From Tissierellia bacterium (GTDB lineage: Bacteria; Bacillota; Clostridia; Tissierellales; Tissierellaceae), in assembly GCA_012521625.1 (NCBI GenBank), contig JAAYLY010000165.1:1-20639 (forward strand): 20,639 bases of DNA, given 5' to 3'. The notes under the pieces were generated by a model. The model ran no database searches and had not been told where the DNA came from. It saw only the letters and a program-made list of their open reading frames with translations. Below are positions 14,905 through 20,639 of the stretch, piece after piece. How positions within the stretch are numbered: the stretch's first letter is position 1; each line of letters starts with the position of its first letter. A program made the translations under genes and the position numbers.

Positions 14905-15513
14905 GTGAAGGACAAAAGATACTTTTTCGTCGGAATTATAGAAGATAGTAAGGATACTATAGGGGTTATTAAGAGGATGTTTTCTATTTTTGACTACGAT
15001 TTGTGTTACCAGAATACTAGGGGGAATATAAGGATCCTAAATAAAAAGAATTTGGAAATATTTCTAATATCCATTAAGCCGGAAGAGGTTGAGTTATTTA
15101 TAGACTTAGGGTTGGAGTTGGACTTTTTAATTATAAACCTTAAAAACTTAGACCAGCAGGGCGAGAAATTTTTAAATAAGCAGTTTAGAAGGTGTAACTA
15201 CTATATTATAAACTCAGACGAAGATTTAGACCTACTGTCCCTAGACCAGCTTGATGGGATAGTGATTACTTATGGTTTCAATAGTAAGGCTACCATGACC
15301 ATATCAAGCCATATTATAGAACAGACAATGGAAGCCAGTCTATGTTTGCAGAGGGAGATTACTTCCCTATCAGCTGAAAAAATCGGAGCCTTCGAGTTTA
15401 AAGTTCAGATGGATTCTGGGGATAAGGATCATATATATTCAATTTTAGCAGCTTCTATCCTAGGTCTGCTATTGGGGGAAAAAATTGAAGATGAAAAAGT
15501 AATAAATATTTAA
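14905..15513 (+). CDS. Degenerate Mur-ligase-like protein (putative pseudoenzyme)
   Basis: A 202-residue protein I cannot assign to a named family. Its layout follows the Mur ligase central domain: an N-terminal strand and helix FVGIIEDSKDTIGVIKRMF where the P-loop (GTNGKTT) would be, ELDFLIINLKNLDQQG (71-86) where ligases have xxTNixxDH, NYYIINSDED (98-107) for the vlNaDD strand, ITYGFNSKATMT (121-132) as in MurC-like enzymes, and DHIYSILAASILGLLLG (175-191) for HNvxNalaAia. The P-loop glycines and the DH motif are lost and the C-terminal domain is missing, so ligase activity is unlikely. GTG start at 14905 with GAGAGGG upstream, 15 nt after the deacetylase. A cell-wall role is inference from this neighbour. 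Confidence 0.65.
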   Translation: MKDKRYFFVGIIEDSKDTIGVIKRMFSIFDYDLCYQNTRGNIRILNKKNLEIFLISIKPEEVELFIDLGLELDFLIINLKNLDQQGEKFLNKQFRRCNYYIINSDEDLDLLSLDQLDGIVITYGFNSKATMTISSHIIEQTMEASLCLQREITSLSAEKIGAFEFKVQMDSGDKDHIYSILAASILGLLLGEKIEDEKVINI

Positions 15514-15517
15514 TAGG

Positions 15518-15560
15518 GCAAAGAACCTATAAGAAAGGCAAAAAGGTTCTTTGCTTTTTT
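15518..15560 (+). terminator. Rho-independent terminator after the deacetylase operon
   Basis: 11-bp stem GCAAAGAACCT / AGGTTCTTTGC with a 15-nt loop, followed by T6. Confidence 0.85.
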
Positions 15561-15579
15561 ATTCATATTCCCTGTCCAA

Positions 15580-15612
15580 CTTGAATAACTATATAAAAGT
15601 AGGTTATTCAAG
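15580..15612. promoter_or_regulatory. Perfect dyad upstream of the SSB-like gene
   Basis: CTTGAATAAC / GTTATTCAAG: 10-bp arms 13 bp apart (15580-15589, 15603-15612). The AT-rich centre contains TATATAAAA, a possible -10. It could be an operator across the promoter or an mRNA hairpin; no U tract follows, so it is not a terminator. Confidence 0.4.
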
Positions 15613-15635
15613 AAGAAGAATAGGGAGGGTACATT

Positions 15636-16310
15636 ATGTCAGAAAAACTTTTGGATACGAACAAAGTGAGAGTAGTTGGTAAGGTCTCTAGTCAATTCGA
15701 ATTCAGCCATGAAATGTATGGGGAAAAATTTTATAATTTTAATCTAGAGGTTCCAAGGCTTAGTGAAGTTGTGGATACATTACCAATAACAATTTCAGAA
15801 AGGCTGTTGGTGGGTATTGACATAGACATGGGCCAGTATGTTATGATTGAAGGACAACTAAGATCCTACAATAGAGTGGTGGATGATAAAAATAAACTTA
15901 TCTTAACTGTTTTCACAAGGGATATCCATCTGCCAGCAGAAGAAGAGTTGGAAGAATTATTAAGAAAGCCTAATGAAATCTTTTTAGATGGCTATATATG
16001 TAAAAAGCCCGTGTATAGAGTAACTCCATTTGGAAGGGAGATTACTGACCTTTTAATTGCTGTTAATAGGGCCTACAATAAATCTGACTATATCCCTACT
16101 ATTGCCTGGGGTAGAAATGCAAGATTTTGTGAAAACCTATTAGTTGGTGATCATATAAAGATTTGGGGTCGTATCCAGAGTAGGGACTATCAAAAGAAGC
16201 TTCCAGATGGAGGTGTAGAGACTAGGACTGCCTATGAAGTCTCTATAAATAAGTTAGAATACATAGAAAATGACAATAATAGGGTTAAGTCGAAGGATGA
16301 GGTAGGATAA
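15636..16310 (+). CDS. Single-stranded DNA-binding-like protein with two OB folds
   Basis: A 224-residue protein made of two tandem OB-fold domains (about 8-102 and 112-214), rather than the one OB fold plus acidic tail of canonical SSB. The first has VRVVGKV...FSHEMYGEKFYNFNLEVPRLS and the second IFLDGYICKKPVYRVTPFGREITDLLIAVNR with IPTIAWGRNA, which is the usual SSB core. It ends KSKDEVG, without the DDDIPF tail that recruits partners. This architecture recurs in clostridia alongside the normal SSB. It should bind single-stranded DNA; whether in replication, repair or conjugation is unknown. The ATG follows GGGAGGG at 7 nt. It heads a likely operon with a small membrane peptide and hpt. Confidence 0.82.
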   Translation: MSEKLLDTNKVRVVGKVSSQFEFSHEMYGEKFYNFNLEVPRLSEVVDTLPITISERLLVGIDIDMGQYVMIEGQLRSYNRVVDDKNKLILTVFTRDIHLPAEEELEELLRKPNEIFLDGYICKKPVYRVTPFGREITDLLIAVNRAYNKSDYIPTIAWGRNARFCENLLVGDHIKIWGRIQSRDYQKKLPDGGVETRTAYEVSINKLEYIENDNNRVKSKDEVG

Positions 16311-16318
16311 GATAAATT

Positions 16319-16450
16319 ATGAATACAAAATTCATAATAAGTGTTATAATATTTATAATCTTGATTAGTTATCAGTATACCCTTAATTTAATACTTAAAG
16401 AACTAAGGGAAATTAAATTCTTACTTAAAAACAAGATCAAAAATCAATAG
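16319..16450 (+). CDS. Small membrane peptide, 43 residues
   Basis: A short open frame between the SSB-like gene and hpt: MNTKFIISVIIFIILISYQY followed by TLNLILKELREIKFLLKNKIKNQ. One strongly hydrophobic helix (about 5-18) precedes an amphipathic basic helix, with a KELREIK stretch reminiscent of a short coiled coil. It fills the gap almost exactly (starting 9 nt after the SSB stop and ending 1 nt before the ATG of the hpt reading frame), as expected for a real operon member. The ribosome-binding site is poor (TAGGATAAG too far upstream), so translation may depend on coupling to the SSB gene. The function is unknown. A chance frame is possible, but the amino-acid pattern is not random. Confidence 0.6.
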   Translation: MNTKFIISVIIFIILISYQYTLNLILKELREIKFLLKNKIKNQ

Positions 16451-16466
16451 TATGGAGGGGGAAGTT

Positions 16467-16991
16467 TTGGACATCCACAGAAGACAAAGAATCCTATTTT
16501 CTAGGGAAGAAATAGCAGATAGGGTAAGGGGATTAGGACAGGAGATCAGTAAGGATTACGGCAATAAAGAATTAGTAGTAATATCCTTATTAAGGGGCAG
16601 TTTTATCTTTACAGCTGATTTAGTCAGGGAGATAACTATTCCAGTGGAAGTAGACTTTATGACCACATCCAGCTATGGCCATAGTGAGGAGAGCAGCGGG
16701 ATAGTTGAAATAGTACATGACATTAGGACTGATATAAAGGATAGGGATGTACTGATAGTAGATGATATTATGGATTCAGGTTATACCCTTGAAAAGGTTG
16801 TAGAATATTTAAGGGGGAAATCACCTAGATCCTTAAAGATCTGCGTATTACTTGATAAGCCAAGTAGGAGGAAGGTAGACCTATCTCCAGACTATATTGG
16901 CTTTAATATACCAGATGTCTTCATAGTTGGCTATGGCTTAAATTATGGCGATCACTATAGGAATATTCCATATATCTTCACCTTTGATTAG
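16467..16991 (+). CDS. hpt: Hypoxanthine phosphoribosyltransferase
   Basis: A cytoplasmic purine-salvage enzyme that joins hypoxanthine (and usually guanine) to PRPP, giving IMP or GMP; 174 residues. Motifs: pyrophosphate loop LLRGSFIF (41-48), flexible loop region TTSSYG (66-71), the PRPP-binding signature VLIVDDIMDSGYT (95-107), K131 in LDKPSRRKV for the purine, and YGLNYGDHYRNIPYI at the C-terminus. The TTG at 16467 is preferred: GGAGGGGG lies just before it, whereas the in-frame ATG at 16452 overlaps that site. It is the last gene of the SSB-like, small-peptide, hpt cluster. No PurR box or guanine riboswitch is visible. Confidence 0.95.
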   Translation: MDIHRRQRILFSREEIADRVRGLGQEISKDYGNKELVVISLLRGSFIFTADLVREITIPVEVDFMTTSSYGHSEESSGIVEIVHDIRTDIKDRDVLIVDDIMDSGYTLEKVVEYLRGKSPRSLKICVLLDKPSRRKVDLSPDYIGFNIPDVFIVGYGLNYGDHYRNIPYIFTFD

Positions 16992-16995
16992 ACTT

Positions 16996-17020
16996 ACGCC
17001 TACAGGAATACTGTAGGTGT
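16996..17020 (+). terminator. Probable terminator after hpt
   Basis: 10-bp stem ACGCCTACAG / CTGTAGGTGT (one G-U pair) with loop GAATA. The tail ATTTACTAAT is a poor U tract, so leakage into the CPBP gene is likely. Confidence 0.5.
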
Positions 17021-17059
17021 ATTTACTAATATAAAAAATAATTAATGGCGGAGGATATC

Positions 17060-18106
17060 ATGATGATAAACAAAGGAAAGTCTATTCAAGATCTAAGGAT
17101 TTCAATCTTTGAAGCTAATCTCTTCTATTTATTTGTAGGCCTATTACTGCTCATTGTGGGATCTTATGTTCAAAAAAAAGAAATTTTTTTAGGCTTAATA
17201 ATAACTGAATATTTAATCATTTTAGTACCCTGTATATTTTTTTTAAAAATCAAGGGGCTACCATTTCGGAGGACCTTAAAATTAAATCCCATAAATATCA
17301 AGCAAGTATTATTAATAATCGGTATAACCATCTTTACTTATCCCTTGGCGGTTTTAGCCCAAGGCATCTTTGTGATGTTTTTAAACGATATTAAGGAAGT
17401 GACACCTACAGCATTGCCCCTGCCAAGGGATGGCTTTCAATTTATAATAGGATTTTTGATCCTAGCCCTCTCTCCCGGCATCTGTGAGGAGGTAATGTTT
17501 AGGGGTCTTCTCTTGTCTTCCTATGAGAAAATAGGTCCAAGAAAAAGTATCATCATAATAGCCCTTTTATTTGGCATATTCCACTTTACTATTTTGAATT
17601 TTATAGGTCCCACAATCTTGGGAATCATCTTTGGAATTATGGTCCATAAGACTAATTCCCTCTATTCATCCATCTTGGGCCATACGGTGAATAATACAAT
17701 AGCCTTAGCAATAGGCTACTATATGAATAGATATCAGCAGTTATTAGATAAAATGATGATAGATGACATTATATATAATCCTCCTGCCAGCAGTGAAATT
17801 AGAAGCTTGGTAATAGCTGTATTATTCTTTATTTGTTGCATCTATTTTGTAAGTAAGATGTTAAACGAATTGGAGATGGAAGGGGATGGAGTAATCGAAG
17901 AAGGCGACTATAGGGAAGGATTTAATGAAGAATTCCCTTTTGAATACTATAATTTGGACTATGATTCTCTAGAAGCCAGCTTTGAGAACTATCCTATACA
18001 TGAAAACCCATCTCCTAATTCGGTCTTGGATAAACTTAAATATATTCCTGTACTTGCCATAGTTATAATTTTCATAATGATAAACTGGTTTAATTTCTTC
18101 TTATAA
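17060..18106 (+). CDS. CPBP family intramembrane metalloprotease
   Basis: A 348-residue integral membrane protein of the CAAX protease / bacteriocin-processing (Abi) family. The active-site motifs are complete: EExxxR (E143, E144, R148 in CEEVMFRG), FxxxH (H175 in FGIFH) and HxxxN (H208, N212 in GHTVNNT). About eight hydrophobic segments fill residues 20-270. An acidic soluble region (~270-325, rich in E, D and Y) and a final membrane segment near 328-346 are additions to the usual core. The ATG at 17060 is chosen because GGCGGAGG lies 6-7 nt before it; an ATG at 17045 overlaps that site. Substrates are unknown; relatives process peptides, protect against bacteriocins or regulate membrane proteins. 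The SASP and methyltransferase genes follow without a terminator. Confidence 0.87.
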   Translation: MMINKGKSIQDLRISIFEANLFYLFVGLLLLIVGSYVQKKEIFLGLIITEYLIILVPCIFFLKIKGLPFRRTLKLNPINIKQVLLIIGITIFTYPLAVLAQGIFVMFLNDIKEVTPTALPLPRDGFQFIIGFLILALSPGICEEVMFRGLLLSSYEKIGPRKSIIIIALLFGIFHFTILNFIGPTILGIIFGIMVHKTNSLYSSILGHTVNNTIALAIGYYMNRYQQLLDKMMIDDIIYNPPASSEIRSLVIAVLFFICCIYFVSKMLNELEMEGDGVIEEGDYREGFNEEFPFEYYNLDYDSLEASFENYPIHENPSPNSVLDKLKYIPVLAIVIIFIMINWFNFFL

Positions 18107-18107
18107 G

Positions 18108-18137
18108 GTATAATTTAATATTATTATCCCCATAATA
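18108..18137 (+). promoter_or_regulatory. Sigma-G promoter of the second SASP gene
   Basis: GTATA (18108-18112), exactly 18 bp, CATAATA (18131-18137): a full match to the pattern gHATR-N18-CATnnTA. Transcription should begin near 18144, only ~13 nt before the start codon. Confidence 0.75.
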
Positions 18138-18157
18138 AGCCTATGGAGGGGATAATA
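18122..18157 (+). repeat. Inverted repeat that would mask the SASP ribosome-binding site
   Basis: 10-bp perfect arms TATTATCCCC (18122-18131) and GGGGATAATA (18148-18157) around a 16-nt loop. The right arm includes part of the GGAGGGG ribosome-binding site and the A of the ATG. Only transcripts starting upstream can form it; the sigma-G transcript would lack the left arm. Confidence 0.6.
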
Positions 18158-18348
18158 TGGGTAACAATACGAGAAAGAATAAGAAGCTTAAAATAGAAAC
18201 GGAAGACGATAGGTTAAAATATGAGATAGCTGAGGAACTGGGTCTACTGGATAAGATTAAGAAAGAGGGCTGGGCAGGCCTAACTGCTAAGGAATCCGGT
18301 AGAATCGGAGGGATTATGACAGCTAGGAAGAGGAAAAAAACTAAGTAA
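18157..18348 (+). CDS. Minor alpha/beta-type small acid-soluble spore protein (SspF-like)
   Basis: A 63-residue spore DNA-binding protein. It has the two SASP blocks, KYEIAEELGL (GPR protease site between E and I) and GWAGLTAKESGRIGGIMTARKRK, ending in a basic tail. The GWAGLTAKESGRIGG wording and the basic N-terminus (RKNKKLK) resemble the minor SspF-like type rather than the major type at 13703. The ATG at 18157 follows GGAGGGG at 7 nt. A matching sigma-G promoter lies immediately upstream. It sits between a CPBP protease and a methyltransferase on the same strand with no terminators, so vegetative read-through mRNA would also carry it. Confidence 0.93.
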   Translation: MGNNTRKNKKLKIETEDDRLKYEIAEELGLLDKIKKEGWAGLTAKESGRIGGIMTARKRKKTK

Positions 18349-18360
18349 GGAGATTTATAA

Positions 18361-19098
18361 ATGTACGGTGAATTTGCTTTTCTATACGATGAGCTAATGG
18401 ATGATTTCGATTATGAAGGATGGTTTAATTACATTGAAGAAATCTTTAGAAGATATGACAAAGATATAAGAGAGATATTAGAAATGGCTTGCGGTACCGG
18501 CAGCCTCTCCTATTATTTTGCTAAAAAAGGGTACAAGCTTACAGCCTTTGATAGGTCTGAGGAGATGCTGTCCATAGCCTATGATAAGCTGAGAAGATTT
18601 AAAAATGTGAAGTTATTAAGGCAAGATATGGTAGATTTTAAAATCAATAAAAAATTTGACTGTATTCTTTCTACTTGTGATAGTATCAACTACATATTAG
18701 ATGAAAAAGACCTTCTTAAAACCTTTACAAATGCCTATAATCATCTAAGAGATGGGGGCCTCTTTATATTCGATATCAACTCCTATTATAAATTAAAAGA
18801 GCTTATAGGTAACAATATCTTCCTTCAGGATAGGGGAGAAATCTTTTACACCTGGCAGAATCAATTTGACCTTGACACTAATATCTGTAATTTTTATTTA
18901 ACATTTTTTTACAGCCAGGATGGGGAGCACTTTTTACGCTTTGATGAAGAACATAAGGAAAGAGCCTATAAAAATGAGGAGATTATAAATACCCTTAAGG
19001 AAGCTGGCTTTGATAAAATAGATGTATATGAAGCCTTTTCCTTCCATCCAGCAGGAAAAGAAAGTGAAAGAATCAAGTATGTGGCAATGAAAAAGTAG
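18361..19098 (+). CDS. Class I SAM-dependent methyltransferase (YqeM-like)
   Basis: A 245-residue cytoplasmic protein with the Rossmann methyltransferase fold. Motif I is EMACGTG (41-47), motif II LTAFDRSEEML (60-70), then RQDMVDF before strand 4 and LSTCDSINYIL after it; a post-core beta region (~150-215) and a C-terminal KEAGFDKIDVYEAF strand pair complete the fold. The opening MYGEFAFLYDELMDD is typical of the YqeM-type group found in Bacillota. The substrate is unknown. AAGGAG lies 8-9 nt before the ATG, 12 nt after the SASP stop, with no promoter of its own seen. It must therefore ride on transcripts through the SASP gene. Confidence 0.88.
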   Translation: MYGEFAFLYDELMDDFDYEGWFNYIEEIFRRYDKDIREILEMACGTGSLSYYFAKKGYKLTAFDRSEEMLSIAYDKLRRFKNVKLLRQDMVDFKINKKFDCILSTCDSINYILDEKDLLKTFTNAYNHLRDGGLFIFDINSYYKLKELIGNNIFLQDRGEIFYTWQNQFDLDTNICNFYLTFFYSQDGEHFLRFDEEHKERAYKNEEIINTLKEAGFDKIDVYEAFSFHPAGKESERIKYVAMKK

Positions 19099-19127
19099 CA
19101 TACTTCTCGGTCCAGGTGGGTAAAGTA

Positions 19128-19156
19128 TTGACAAATACCTTTGTATTTGATAAAAT
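19128..19156 (+). promoter_or_regulatory. Strong sigma-A promoter of the cold-shock gene, with internal dyad
   Basis: TTGACA (19128-19133), 17 bp, TAAAAT (19151-19156), preceded by TGA (extended -10). The spacer holds a perfect dyad CAAATAC-CTTT-GTATTTG (19132-19149), placed where a repressor would block polymerase. The 5' leader would be only about 15 nt, unlike the long thermosensing leader of E. coli cspA. Confidence 0.75.
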
Positions 19157-19177
19157 ATTTTGGATGGAGGAAGAAAA

Positions 19178-19381
19178 ATGGAAAAAGGAACTGTAAAATG
19201 GTTTAACCCAACTAAAGGCTTTGGTTTTATAACTACGGATGCTGGTGAAGACGTATTCGTCCACTTTTCAGCTATCCAAGGAGAAGGATTTAAAAGTCTT
19301 GATGAGGGTGACACTGTAGAATTTGAAGTAGTAAGAGGAGAGAAGGGTCCTCAAGCTACTAATGTAGTTAAATTATCATAA
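19178..19381 (+). CDS. Cold-shock domain protein (CspA family)
   Basis: A 67-residue single cold-shock domain that binds single-stranded RNA and DNA and acts as an RNA chaperone. RNP1 (KGFGFI) and RNP2 (VFVHFS) are intact, and it begins MEKGTVKWFNPTKGFGFI as in the family. The ATG at 19178 is chosen over an in-frame ATG at 19160 because GGAGG lies ~8 nt before it. It has its own strong promoter with an internal dyad and a GC-rich hairpin after the stop. Whether it is cold-induced or constitutive cannot be told; the short leader argues against the E. coli type of post-transcriptional cold control. Confidence 0.96.
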   Translation: MEKGTVKWFNPTKGFGFITTDAGEDVFVHFSAIQGEGFKSLDEGDTVEFEVVRGEKGPQATNVVKLS

Positions 19382-19391
19382 ATTGATAACT

Positions 19392-19409
19392 ATGCCCCTT
19401 AGGGGGCAT
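19392..19409 (+). terminator. GC-rich hairpin between the cold-shock gene and hslO
   Basis: ATGCCCC-TTAG-GGGGCAT, a stable 7-bp stem but without a U tract. It may act as a pause or stability element rather than a true terminator, allowing read-through into hslO. Confidence 0.4.
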
Positions 19410-19441
19410 TAACTATGTAGATAAGAGGGTGAAAATAATAG

Positions 19442-20338
19442 ATGAAGGATTACTTAATTAAGGCTATAGATAAATTAGGTAGAATAAGGGCATATGTGGC
19501 CACAACCACAGATCTAGTTGAAAAGGCTAGAACTACCCATGATACTTCAGCAACTGCAACAGCTGCCTTAGGTAGGAGTTTAACAGCTGCAACAATGATG
19601 GGAGCTATGATGAAAAATGAGAAGGATGTCTTAACATTAAGGATTGCTGGGGAAGGACCTGCAGGAAATATCTATGTGGTTGCTAGGCATAATGGAGTAG
19701 TTAAGGGCTATATAGATAATCCCCATGCAGATTTACCTATCCGCCAAGATGGTAAGCTAGATGTAGGAGGATTAGTAGGAAATCGAGGAACCCTTACTGT
19801 TATAATGGACTTAGGCTTAAAGGAACCCTATGTAGGCCAATCCCAGTTAATTAGTGGGGAAATTGCGGAAGACATAGCTAATTTCTATGCCTATTCAGAA
19901 CAGCAGCCATCTGCTGTAGGTTTAGGGGTTTTAGTAGATAGGGACCTATCAGTTAAGGCAGCAGGGGGTTATATTATACAACTTTTACCAGGGGTAGCAG
20001 ATAAAGACATAGATAAGATCGAAGAGGGATTAAGAAAGGCTGGCCCTGTATCTGCAATGATTGATAAGGGAATGTCCCCTGAAGATATACTAGATGAAAT
20101 CTTAGGTGACTTCCAGATGGAAATTTTAGACAGGATGGAATTAGAATTTAAATGTGATTGTTCTAGGGAGAAGATTGAAAGGGTAATTATAAGCCTTGGG
20201 AAAAAGGAAATTGAGGATATGATAGAAGAGGATGGAGAGGCGGAAGTAGTTTGTCACTTCTGTAATACTAAGCATAAATTTACTGAAGAAGAATTAAATA
20301 AAATTCTTGTGTCAATAACCTGTGAAAATGTCACCTAA
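19442..20338 (+). CDS. hslO: Hsp33 redox-regulated chaperonin
   Basis: A cytoplasmic holdase chaperone switched on by oxidation; 298 residues. The N-terminal domain has KARTTHDTSATATAALGR (28-45) and the GNIYVVARHNG and GLKEPYVGQ stretches. The C-terminal redox switch has the four zinc cysteines C238-x-C240 and C271-xx-C274. An extra cysteine, C294, lies in the last residues CENVT. The ATG at 19442 has GAGGGTGA 9 nt upstream. The final codons and stop (from 20321) are part of a TGAAAATGTCACCT repeat that recurs 36 bp downstream, so the natural C-terminus may have been replaced by the edge of an inserted element. No separate promoter is seen; it may share the cold-shock gene transcript. Confidence 0.95.
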   Translation: MKDYLIKAIDKLGRIRAYVATTTDLVEKARTTHDTSATATAALGRSLTAATMMGAMMKNEKDVLTLRIAGEGPAGNIYVVARHNGVVKGYIDNPHADLPIRQDGKLDVGGLVGNRGTLTVIMDLGLKEPYVGQSQLISGEIAEDIANFYAYSEQQPSAVGLGVLVDRDLSVKAAGGYIIQLLPGVADKDIDKIEEGLRKAGPVSAMIDKGMSPEDILDEILGDFQMEILDRMELEFKCDCSREKIERVIISLGKKEIEDMIEEDGEAEVVCHFCNTKHKFTEEELNKILVSITCENVT

Positions 20339-20372
20339 AAAATCATGATTTTATTCTATGAAAATGTCACCT
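20323..20372. repeat. Direct repeat pair with central palindrome, candidate mobile-element end
   Basis: TGAAAATGTCACCT occurs at 20323-20336 (inside the end of hslO) and again at 20359-20372. Between them is a perfect palindrome AAAATCATGATTTT (20339-20352). Short tandem copies near a terminus are typical of transposase-binding sites in several IS families. No transposase is inside the window, so the family is not assigned. Confidence 0.45.
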
Positions 20373-20639
20373 TCGAGATATAATTTTGCTTTTTAAGTAA
20401 CGAGTTAGAAATAACGACAAGAGAAAAATCATGTGGAGCCACCCACCGGCATAAACAAAAGCGTGTTTGTAAGGTCAGCAGTCAAGTAGCTTTCGCGGCA
20501 TAAGTAGCAAGGCTTTGCGGGTCAGGCCAACTTATTCCACGATCTACTTGACAGCCACTGTGGATATAGGGCCTTTAAAAATGGGTATAGGAAAATAAGC
20601 CCTTGATAAAACTTATCAAAAGCGATATGATGAATTGAG
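20373..20639. other. Gene-free, structured, relatively GC-rich stretch at the window edge
   Basis: No frame here supports a gene. From about 20430 the sequence becomes visibly richer in G and C than the rest. It holds a long imperfect dyad, GTCAAGTAG (20481-20489) with CTACTTGAC (20544-20552), enclosing GGCATAAGT (20497-20505) with ACTTATTCC (20530-20538, one mismatch) and an inner GCAA / TTGC. Smaller hairpins are ACAAA / TTTGT near 20455-20470 and TTGATAA-AAC-TTATCAA (20603-20619). It could be a noncoding RNA, a folded transposon end, or a leader for a gene beyond the window. Confidence 0.4.

Noticed and set aside
18934..19314. Minus-strand frames over the methyltransferase end and cold-shock gene
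   Set aside because: They run antisense through a strong promoter and two well-recognised genes.
20339..20372. CRISPR array
   Set aside because: Only two copies of a 14-bp repeat at 36-bp period with a palindrome between them; no further units.
20481..20552. tRNA or tRNA-like gene
   Set aside because: The fold has stem arms but no T-loop GTTCRA box, no D-loop pattern, and arm lengths unlike a tRNA.
20521..20639. Minus-strand frame reading in from the right edge (about 38 residues)
   Set aside because: It runs through the dyad, ends in TGA, and shows no recognisable transposase or other motif; too short to support.

Overview
The window comes from the chromosome of an AT-rich, low-GC Gram-positive anaerobe that forms endospores. 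Two alpha/beta-type small acid-soluble spore protein (SASP) genes, sigma-G-like promoters, a T-box in front of valS, a clostridial DUF4364 regulator, a clostridial double-OB single-stranded DNA-binding protein and strong AGGAGG ribosome-binding sites all point to Clostridia. The heavy use of AGG and ATA codons would fit the Tissierellia, but a genus cannot be assigned from the sequence alone.

Layout, left to right. 1-1460: a PilZ c-di-GMP receptor gene (+), facing a Dps ferritin (-). 1483-4908 (all -): a Na+/glutamate symporter (gltS) preceded by a GlnK-GlnL-type two-component system. The gltS promoter carries three TTTTG(T/A) repeats at a 10-bp period, resembling the tandem site described for Bacillus GlnL, so this block looks like a self-contained glutamine/glutamate-sensing uptake unit. 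5048-7092: trpS (+) meets an orphan ABC substrate-binding lipoprotein (-) at a shared bidirectional terminator. 7188-12051 (+): pgsA, then a perfect-consensus promoter and a valine T-box driving valS-folC. 12125-13549: a cytoplasmic beta-propeller protein (+) and DUF4364 (-), whose stop codons abut. 13703-15513: a SASP (-) divergent from a PdaB-like deacetylase followed by a degenerate Mur-ligase-like protein. 15636-16991 (+): a two-OB SSB-like protein, an overlooked 43-residue membrane peptide, and hypoxanthine phosphoribosyltransferase. 17060-19098 (+): a CPBP membrane protease, a second SASP and a methyltransferase. 19178-20338 (+): a cold-shock protein and Hsp33. 20339-20639: no gene; direct repeats and a dyad suggest the edge of a mobile element or a structured RNA.

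Most genes are housekeeping, and no defence, phage or CRISPR locus is visible. The most interesting signals are regulatory or concern small or degenerate proteins. They are: (1) the GlnL-like operator at gltS; (2) an inverted repeat that would hide the SASP ribosome-binding site in read-through mRNA, but whose 5' arm lies upstream of the predicted sigma-G transcript start; (3) a Mur-ligase-like protein with a broken P-loop beside a spore-type deacetylase; (4) the 43-residue membrane peptide; and (5) the repeat-rich, structured end of the window, which begins inside the last codons of hslO.
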